Positions 56,701-64,000 of a stretch of 64,000 bases of DNA are shown piece by piece. The stretch is from assembly GCA_030549495.1 (NCBI GenBank), contig JAUIRK010000173.1:558001-622000 (forward strand). The letters run 5' to 3'. The notes below the pieces were generated by a model. It saw nothing but the letters and a program-made list of their open reading frames with translations. It searched no databases and was not told the origin of the DNA. Every line of letters begins with the position of its first letter. Position 1 is the stretch's first letter. The translations under genes and the position numbers were made by a program. The stretch is from Nectonema munidae. Its lineage: Eukaryota > Nematomorpha > Nectonematoida > Nectonematidae.

Positions 56701-58051
56701 CTTAGATGAAATATGTCTTCTAATCTTAGAAGATTATTCTCCCTAAAGATAATACTAGTATGATCTCTATATTTAAGATTGAAAACTACTCTTAATGCCC
56801 GTTTTTGAAAATTTCTATTCGTTTTTTCCATAGGGGTACCAATTAAAGTAGCTATAATTTAGACATGATAAAAAAAATGTTAATAAACTATAAGTCTTAT
56901 ATTTAACGGGAAAATATTTCGTGTACGATATAGTATACCAATTATTTTGTTCAATATCTTGATTAAATTTTAGTCTCTTATCTATAATTAAGCCTAATAT
57001 ATTAAATTTTTCTACTACTTATATTTCGGTGTGAATTAGAATCTTATTAATTTTTGGTTTATTAGAGATTATCATACATTTTGTTTTAACTTTATTTATC
57101 AAAAAGTTGTTATTTTCACACCAATCAAAAAATATATTTAGTTCTGAATTTAACTTATTGGAATCAATATAAGTGTCGTTTTTTATTTTAGATAAAGGAA
57201 AATATGCGCAAATGTCATCAGCAAAGAGAATATAGGAGAAAATTCCTGTGATATGAAATATCATTAATAGCGATGCTGAAAAGAATTGGTGCAAGAATGG
57301 ATCCTTGAGGAACACCCGTTTTAATTAATTTGACTTTTTGAAATCTATTTTTTAGATATGAAGAGAAGAAATGTAGTGAACTTTTACTCAGATTACAATT
57401 GGAAAGATTTTTGATTAGGGAGGAATGGCTTAATCGATCAAAGGCTTTTGAAAGGTCAAAGAAGAAAAGTACCACATCGTCCTTCTCCAAAATCTCTCAT
57501 TTTTCCCACTATATACGAATGATATGCTTCAGTTGAGTAGTTATTTCTAAATCCAAACTGATAATCATTGATGTATTGGATTGAAGTTATATATGCATTA
57601 AATTGTTTATAAATAAACTTTTCAAATATTTTTGTCAGTGTTGGTATTATGGAAATAGGTCTATAATTATCAATTGAAAATTTATCATTTTTTTTATGAA
57701 TAGGTATAACTTTTTATAGCGTGAGGAAACATGTTATTTGATAAAGCAAGATTAATAGAATACGATAAAGGGAAGCTTAAATAGTATTTTATATGTTTCA
57801 TTGATATTCCATATATATCTTCGGTATTATAATCTTTGAATTCATCAATAATTGCTAGTATTTCTCCATACGTGCTAAAATTGAGTTAAAAAAAACCAGG
57901 TGTATTTTTTGAGAAGAAATATCATATTCTGAACTGGAATTATTTATTGTGTTTGTGAAACATTCATTGAACTTATTAGCTGCTGCAAAATCATCAAGTA
58001 TATTCAACCCATCTTTTATACATATTTTAGTCTTATTTTTAATAACTTCAT

Positions 58052-58738
58052 TTATTTCGTACCAAACTTTTTGATTTTAGCAAAATTGTTAGAGAAATAC
58101 TTTTCTTTTGAGTTCCGTATTTTGTATTTTATTTTGTTTCTCAAAATTATAAATTGGCTTTTCGTTGATAACTTTTTATTTTTTTTTGTATTTCTGATAA
58201 ACTCTATCATGTCTAATATTTCAAAGCTAATCCAAGGTTTGTATTTGTATTTATACTTATTAATTTTCAATGTTTTAGTTGATTCTTTTATCAAAAAAGG
58301 TATATTTTGGGTTAAATAATTGAATAAAATGTCAGGATTACTATTATTTTCTTCTGTATTCAAAAACCACTCAGTTTCTGCAGCTAAAGATTGAAATAAT
58401 TTTATATCGAGTTTTTTATTGAAAGGTTTCTTGTTAATGATTCGAATTCTCAGATCTAATGATAATAAAATTGGGATATGGTCAGAGAAATGGGACATAC
58501 AATTATAAGCCGCGTAATTAGAAAAATTGTTACTAAGAAAAAAGTTATCTATTAGAGTGTTTGATTGTAGTCGGGTAGGTAGAGTAATTGCGGGAATCAA
58601 ATAATTAGAAATAATCAAACAAAAAAATCGATTAATATTCGAGTTAGTTTGTTTAAATAAATCAAAATTAAAATCTCCACAGAAAAGATTAAATGAATTT
58701 CTATCAAGATTGGTAAGTAGTTTTTCAAAAAAGATCAA
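58052..58738 (-). pseudogene. LINE endonuclease C-terminal part and EN-RT linker
   Basis: A 228-residue open piece. NLFCGDFNFDL and MSHFSDHIPILLSLDLR are the last endonuclease motifs; KPFNKKLDIKLFQSLAA and LKINKYKYKYKPWISFEI are the linker normally seen before RT. It ends at a stop just before the RT domain. Confidence 0.85.
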
Positions 58739-59124
58739 AAATTATCAATTGTTTCTTTACAAAAAGATGGTAATCTGTATATATTGTGCACAATGAGTTT
58801 TCTGAAATCAGATATTTCAACCATTAAAGATTGATATTCAAATGAGTTGGAAAAAAACTCGCTACAACCTAATCGAGCACATAAATCATTACGCACAAAG
58901 AACATGAGCCCACCATGCAGTGAAGCTCTTCTAGGAGCATTGAAAGTAGTGAATCCTTTTAATCTATATTGAATTGTCTCTTCAACACACCATGTTTCTT
59001 GTAAACATATTATAGAAAGAGGTTTGGTTAGGAACTCAGTTAATTTATCTATAAAAATTTCAAGTTCATTAAACTTGCTATGTAGAGATTGAACATTTAA
59101 GCTCAAAATATTATTTTCATACAA
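58735..59124 (-). pseudogene. LINE endonuclease, N-terminal part
   Basis: A 129-aa open piece of the ORF2 AP-endonuclease: LSLNVQSLHSKFNELEIF is the Asn-bearing start, CLQETW holds the catalytic Glu, and GGLMFFVRNDL the next strand. It is followed at once, in another frame, by the piece 58738-58052, which carries GDFNFDL (Asp and Asn) and SDHIPI (Asp-His). All main catalytic residues are present, but the enzyme is split by a frameshift at about 58736. Confidence 0.85.
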
Positions 59125-60310
59125 TTCTATTAATTTTTGGTCTAGATATGTATTATGTGAGTTTTTTAGATTATTTGTGTCAAAAAAATATTGTTATCGA
59201 AAATAAAGCTTTTACCTTTGTTAATCATGAGTTTTTGTTATACTTTTAACATACTGCAGCTCTTTTTGTACATAAGGACATGAGAAATTCATAGCAGAGT
59301 GATTTGATGTCTCTTCATTATATTTTTGGCAAGTATAACATTTATGGTCAGAAGGAATATTTTTAACTGGGCAAGCGTTTTATTTGTGAGGAGAAGAACA
59401 GTATTTGCAAATGGTTGATTTGAGACACTTTGAAGAAGTATGTCCAAACATTAAACAGTTCCCACATTGTATGTGAGAGAAGAAAGGCTTTAATTTCATA
59501 ACTTGGAGCATAAAATAAAAGCTGAAATCCTTCTTTTTAATAAGTGAAAAAATTTCAGGGGATAACTTTAAAACAACAATTTTTTATCATTATGTATGTC
59601 TTTTGTAAAAAGAAGATCCAAATTTTTCCATTGTCTTTATATCTTCGTTTTTATCTAGTATTAGTTTAATTACAGAAGCGTTAGGTATGTTCTTCGGTAT
59701 AACGAATGAGATTCTTGGTAGTAAAACCTTGATTTTTTTAAGATCAATATCATCATTATTAGAAAGTAAATTTTCAGCTTTTTCTAAACTGTCTTTATCA
59801 GGAAAACGTATCCTCAGTTTTTTTGTAGGTTTGCTAGATAAGATTTTTACATTGTTCAAGATTGACGTAGTTTTTTCTTTTACTTCTTCAATATTTAAGT
59901 TCTTTGAACTAAGGTAAATTATTTTTTCTTTTTTGGTGGATCTTTTTGGGCTACCTCATCATAAGTAGTGATAGAGTTTGATGATTTAGGTGTTGCTTTA
60001 TTATGTTCATCTAAATTCTCTTTCAGTGAAGATATCATTTCGCCTTGTTGAAATTGTTGATCATTTAATGTTTTAATTAATTCATATATATTAGAAACAG
60101 AAAGTTGTTCTTGGTCACGACAAGTTATGCAATGCCATTTAAGACCTTTGGAATTATGCTTATCTAGTATAATTTGAGTAGTAAGTGATCAAAATTTTGA
60201 CAATCATAGCAGAGCCATTTAGAACAGGAATCACACTTTATTAGACGATTAGAACATTTATTACAGTTATCACATTTCCAATCATTAGTATCTATTTCTA
60301 TAGATTCCAT

Positions 60311-60860
60311 TAACAGTTATTTGAAATAAAAATACGTAATTTAACTTCAATTATGAATTTAAATATAGTAATAAATACAAAACAAAAAATATCAATTTAA
60401 ATTGGCACCCTTTAAAACTGGAGTAAATTGAGGAGGAAAAAAACTCGAGTTAAAAGATTTTTAACTATTTATAGGTCAATTGCTGTCCCAAGGATTAGTT
60501 ATATCTTGTGTCTAAATTAATATTTTTGATAAAGCATTACGATTTATTGAATAAAGATAATGATATAGTTTCTTGTAAATTTTTATGAAATAGTTTATTT
60601 TATAATACATTTTTTATAAATAATTTGCATAAACAACATTTAGTAATCGTAAAAGAGACAACGTTCACTATTTGTCAGAAAAATAATAAAAATTCTCTAA
60701 TATAATAATAGAATATAACTAAATTAATTTCATTTGAATAATATGGGAGTTATTTAAACATATAGAATGTTATCTATATTATTTGAACTCGATAAATTAT
60801 CTGAATGATTACTAGTTTGGGTTTCGTAAGTATTACTCCACTGAATATTTTCATTCATGC
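60311..60860. other. spacer between two head-to-head LINEs
   Basis: Probably the 5' untranslated region of the minus-strand LINE plus flanking DNA. No gene. Confidence 0.45.
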
Positions 60861-60869
60861 TTGATTCAA

Positions 60870-61740
60870 AAAATTGTTTAAATTTTAGAGAAAAAAGATG
60901 AAGCTATATTGTTTCTTTTTGATCTATCAAAGGCATTTGATAGGATCAGACATTCGACCATCTTGAATAACTTGAATGAATGCAATATAAGTAGTAATTC
61001 TTTGTTTTTTTTACATTCTTACTTATCTGGTAGAAGTCAAATAGTGAAAGTAAATGATGCCGTTTCTGACAAGATATATGTGCCAAATGGAGTCCCACAG
61101 AGGTCCATTTTGGGTCCCCTACTTTTAAGCATTGCAATAAACAAAAAATTTTCCACCTCAAATTTCTTCGAGTATCTTGTTTTTGCAGATGACATCTGTG
61201 CTTATCTTCCTTTGTCTAAAATAAAAAATGGTAATAATATCAATTCAGATTTATTGAACAGAGAGTTATTCATAATTTATGAGCGATGTTCTAGGAATAA
61301 TTTGAAATTAAACAAGGAAAAATCAAAATGTATGCTTATTTCATATAAAAACAGAAATTACAAATTTTTGAAATATACAGGTATCGAAGAAGTAAAAAGC
61401 ACCATGATACTTGGTCTAGTGTTTGATAGTAAGCTAAAAGTTTAAAGAGCATATTGATGAAATAGCTCTCAATTTTAATCGTACTATCGGTATCTTGTAC
61501 CATACAAAAAATATTTTTCCTCTAAATATCAGACTTATGATATATAAACAGTTATTTCTCTCTTATGTAAACTACAGTATAATAAATTGGTACCCTTTTG
61601 GAAAACAGCGCCTTGAGATCTTACAAAAACGAGCAATAAGAGTAATTTATAGCATGAATAAGTTTGACCACACAACAGAAATTTTTAACCCTCGCAAGAC
61701 CAAGAATTGTTTTTTACTCCAAGCTATTTTTCAATGATGA
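60870..61740 (+). mobile_element. second CR1-like LINE of the same family, 5'-truncated
   Basis: Starts within RT: ILFLFDLSKAFDRIRHST (60905-60960), NGVPQRSILGPLLLSIAIN (61087-61143), LVFADDICAYLPLSKIKNG (61169-61230) with the catalytic Asp pair. After a stop near 61443 the same domain continues as MYHTKNIFPLNIRLMIYKQL, NYSIINWYPFGKQRLEILQK and AIRVIYSMNKFDHT (61495-61680). DDICAY-PLSKIKN is shared with the LINE on the left, so they are one family. RT has at least two breaks. In the family this enzyme copies its own RNA into the target; this copy lacks ORF1 and endonuclease. Confidence 0.9.
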
Positions 61741-61744
61741 AATT

Positions 61745-62324
61745 TTTTCTTGATTTCATCTAAATTATTTGAAATAAAAATATCATCATATGTGCTGTTT
61801 TTGACATTTTGGTTGTTTTGTTACTTCGTGGTGAATTTGTAGATGGCGTTAATTTTGATCGAAATTTCAATTAACAGAAGCTTATACACATAATGGTATG
61901 TTTTTCAATAAAAATAATAAATATTATAAACTATAATAATAAATTCTTTGAATTTCCTAAAAAAAATTTACATTTTTTGAAATTTTATGAACGAACCATT
62001 TGAAATACTCAACAAGTATCATCGGCGTCAACTTTGAGGAGAAATAAAAGCATTAACTCCAAACGGAAATCAAGGTCGAGTTTTAGTGAAATTATAATTG
62101 AAAAATGTTGACAAAAGAATGAGAATGGGTAAGGAACTAACAAAATTAGGTTGGCGACAATTCTGAACAATCTTTTATAATGCTATATAAAAACCATAAA
62201 TTAAAAATTATACTATCACAAAACAGGATTTTATTACAAAAAATAAAATTTTATAAACAAAAATTTTATAACTTTTATTTCAATAAAAACATTATATAAA
62301 TAATTGTGAATCTTAAAAAAAATT
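61745..62324. other. intergenic; 3' side of the piggyBac
   Basis: AT-rich; should contain the terminal repeat of the piggyBac that follows, but I could not pick it out. Confidence 0.4.
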
Positions 62325-63850
62325 TCATTTACAATTTGAACAAATGTAATAGGTATGTTTTTTGCACGCACCACACTTTCGCGTACCTCTGGTTCTAAAT
62401 TGCTTCGAATCCAAATAAGAAAATCCTCTACTACTCTGTGTTTCGCTAGGCAACTCTTGATCCTCGAATCCATAAAAATTCAGTAAACTGCGAATACGGA
62501 AAGGGGTGTCCACGCTGTTTGCCCGCAGTAGCATTGTCCTTGGGCAGAGCTCTAAAGAAGGATCTCTCATGAAATATTTAACTCCTATTATCGAGCTATT
62601 GTGCATGGCTATATCTAAATAATAAGTAAAAATAGCCATTGTCCGAGGATCTATAAGTAGAATATGACCTGAGCATTTGGTTGGTTTTATCTACTCCTCC
62701 CTTGAATAGATTATACAAAATAATTATCTCGGGTTTACCTTTATCACCAACTAATTCAATCTCACTCAAATGTTGGCTAGACATAACATACACTACTTTA
62801 AAATTTCGCTGTGCATGTTTAGGAGGAATGTAAACAGTAATTTGTATATAAAAATTTTGATAAAGTAAGTGTTTAGATCTGAAAATATATTGTATGAAAA
62901 CGCGGTTAGACCTGACTGTCCCGCATATTGTAATGCCCCTGGAAGTTGCCCATACACATAAATCATGTGAAGTAAAAAATCTGTCCGTAATAACTCCACA
63001 TCCTAAAGGTATATTAGAATCAGCAACTAACCGTTTGACAATGTTAGTACCCCCAAAATTGCTTTTATCGCTTAATCCAGAAATATAAATCTGTTTTCAG
63101 TATGTAAAGAAACCTAGCATCTGTACAGTGATATAGCTTAATTCCGTATTAACCAGGTTTAGAAGGATCATAAATTTTGATTCTACAACTACCTCTAAAT
63201 TTGACAAGTTGTTCACCAATTGTCACATAATCTTGAGGAACGATAAAATGTGAGCAATTAGAATTAAAAAAGTCGTGCATATGTCGTATAGCAGATATTT
63301 TGTCATTTTCATTAGGCTCGTTTTTTTTTATCAAAACAAATGAAAGAGTGCATAAGCATAAACATGTTTGGTGTCATAGAATCTTTGAGTAAAGGTTCGC
63401 CATTTTTTTCATTGAACAAGTATTTCATATTGATATATTGGTTTTTTGATTGTCCCATATGTATTACATCCAAAATATGCCATGAGATCAGAAAGTTGAA
63501 ACTTTTCAAAAGTAGAACGCAAAAATTCATATTTAGATTTCAGACTTTTTGACGCATTTTCTCTTTAGTGCAGTTGAAAATATTCAAAATTACTTCTGTG
63601 ATAAAAAAAACAGTTCAAAAATTTCAAGAGAACCACTAAGAGATGAAGGGTTGCTTGCTGGACCAGGTGGGCTTTGATATACATTTCTAATATTTTGGTT
63701 GAAAGGACGGCCTTGATTTGATCTAGAAGAATCCCAAAAATACTCAGTATATCTGGTGCTATGAGTGAATCGCAAAGTAAATCTTCTTCAGAAGCAGATG
63801 TTGAATCCAATTCAGAAAATGAGGTACTTGTGGTTTCACTTTAAGAAGAA
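62325..63850 (-). pseudogene. piggyBac transposase, nearly full length, frameshifted
   Basis: Minus strand pieces in order: acidic head STSFSELDSTSASEEDLLCD (63830-63770), WDSSRSNQGRPFNQNI and the PGPASNPSSLSGSLEIFELF segment (63735-63600), then FLISWHILDVIHMGQSKNQY (63490-63430) and NMFMLMHSFICFDKKKRA (to 63312). Next NDKISAIRHMHDFF and YVTIGEQLVKFRGSCRIKIY (63334-63149), where the first catalytic Asp (family DEqLvpFRG) is Gly. Then VKRLVADSNIPLGCGVITDRF (about 63045-62990) with the second Asp, FKGGVDKTNQMLRSYSTYR (62705-62650) with the third, the helix MAIFTYYLDIAMHN (62639-62600), and the cysteine-rich end CGACKKHTYYICSNC (62375-62325). At least five frame changes. Confidence 0.9.
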
Positions 63851-64000
63851 GAACCCAGAGATCTCATGGAAAAAAGTAAGTTTGAAAAACAAACTTTGAT
63901 TGGAAGGAAAATCTGGATGGAGAAAGAAGTTAATTTTTATTCCAAACGAAGTTCAAGTGAAATAAATCAATATAAGAAACACTATCTTTTTCACAGTAGA
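63851..64000. other. window edge, nothing recognised
   Basis: Likely the outer part of the piggyBac; no terminal repeat identified. Confidence 0.35.

Larger units (their letters stand above)
56720..60310 (-). mobile_element. CR1-like LINE with PHD-finger ORF1, nearly full length, inactivated
   Basis: Minus strand, in order: ORF1 from ATG 60310 with a PHD-type finger (WKCDNCNKCSNRLIKCDSC, then KWLCYDC, then KWHCITC in a shifted frame); a basic middle part (59859-59590); knuckles such as CGNCLMFGHTSSKC near 59430-59470. ORF2 endonuclease from 59124: NILSLNVQSLHSKFNELEIF, ICLQETW, GDFNFDL (58680) and SDHIPILLSL (58490). RT from about 57700: IDNYRPISIIPTLTKIFEKF, YQFGFRNNYST, FFFDLSKAFDRLSH (57460), GVPQGSILAP (57310), LFADDICAY (57230). 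A tail with FFLSCLNYSYFNWYPYGK is near 56830-56890. A PHD finger in ORF1 is a CR1-group trait. About ten frame changes or stops. Confidence 0.9.

Overview
The window is AT-rich, gene-poor animal nuclear DNA. Polyadenylation signals, polypyrimidine-AG splice acceptors and single-exon host genes sit in a sea of decayed transposable elements. The mix of elements (several hAT lineages, Tigger/pogo, Merlin, piggyBac, a CR1-like LINE with a PHD finger in ORF1, an RTE-like LINE, and a long-TIR DDE element whose relatives I remember from many arthropods) and the low GC suggest an arthropod, possibly a crustacean such as a caligid copepod. The species guess is recall and inference, not proof.

Host genes, left to right: a divergent two-domain ubiquitin-like ORF without an initiator Met (3.5-4.0 kb, +); PRPF4, the U4/U6 snRNP WD40 protein, as one 528-codon exon (17.5-19.1 kb, +); an orphan single-pass membrane protein of 451 aa with a TATA box, CCAAT boxes and three internal repeats (27.3-28.65 kb, +); a short LITAF-domain exon (36.8-37.0 kb, -); a 405-aa protein with a C-terminal pair of UBA-like modules (41.65-42.87 kb, -); and phosphatidylinositol synthase (43.65-44.30 kb, -). 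They do not form an evident pathway; the last two lie on the same strand about 0.8 kb apart.

Mobile DNA fills most of the rest. 1.8-3.4 kb: hAT. 5.3-8.25 kb: Jockey/CR1-type LINE (-). 10.0 kb: a 138-bp TTAA MITE. 11.9-13.6 kb: LINE RT fragment split by a hAT-Ac element with a perfect 8-bp target duplication. 14.9-17.1 kb: RTE-like LINE (-) split by a 663-bp structured retroposon with a 13-bp target duplication. 20.1-20.6 kb: Merlin fossil. 21.2-21.7 kb: pogo fragment. 22.69-24.62 kb: near-complete Tigger/pogo. 29.3-34.5 kb: inverted arrays of one tandem repeat family around a hAT fossil and a second array of about 148 bp. 34.6-35.7 kb and 38.2-39.3 kb: two more hATs. 46.4-47.0 kb and 62.3-63.85 kb: two piggyBac fossils. 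49.16-51.31 kb: a long-TIR DDE transposon with one open frame broken by only two stops. 53.2-54.7 kb: SINE and two MITEs. 56.7-61.7 kb: two members of one CR1-like LINE family, head to head.

The best candidates for something undescribed are the orphan repeat-bearing membrane protein with the 53-nt inverted repeat just past its stop codon, the structured retroposon at 15,848-16,510, and the divergent tandem ubiquitin-like locus. I saw no LTR retrovirus-like element, CRISPR array, rRNA or tRNA gene.
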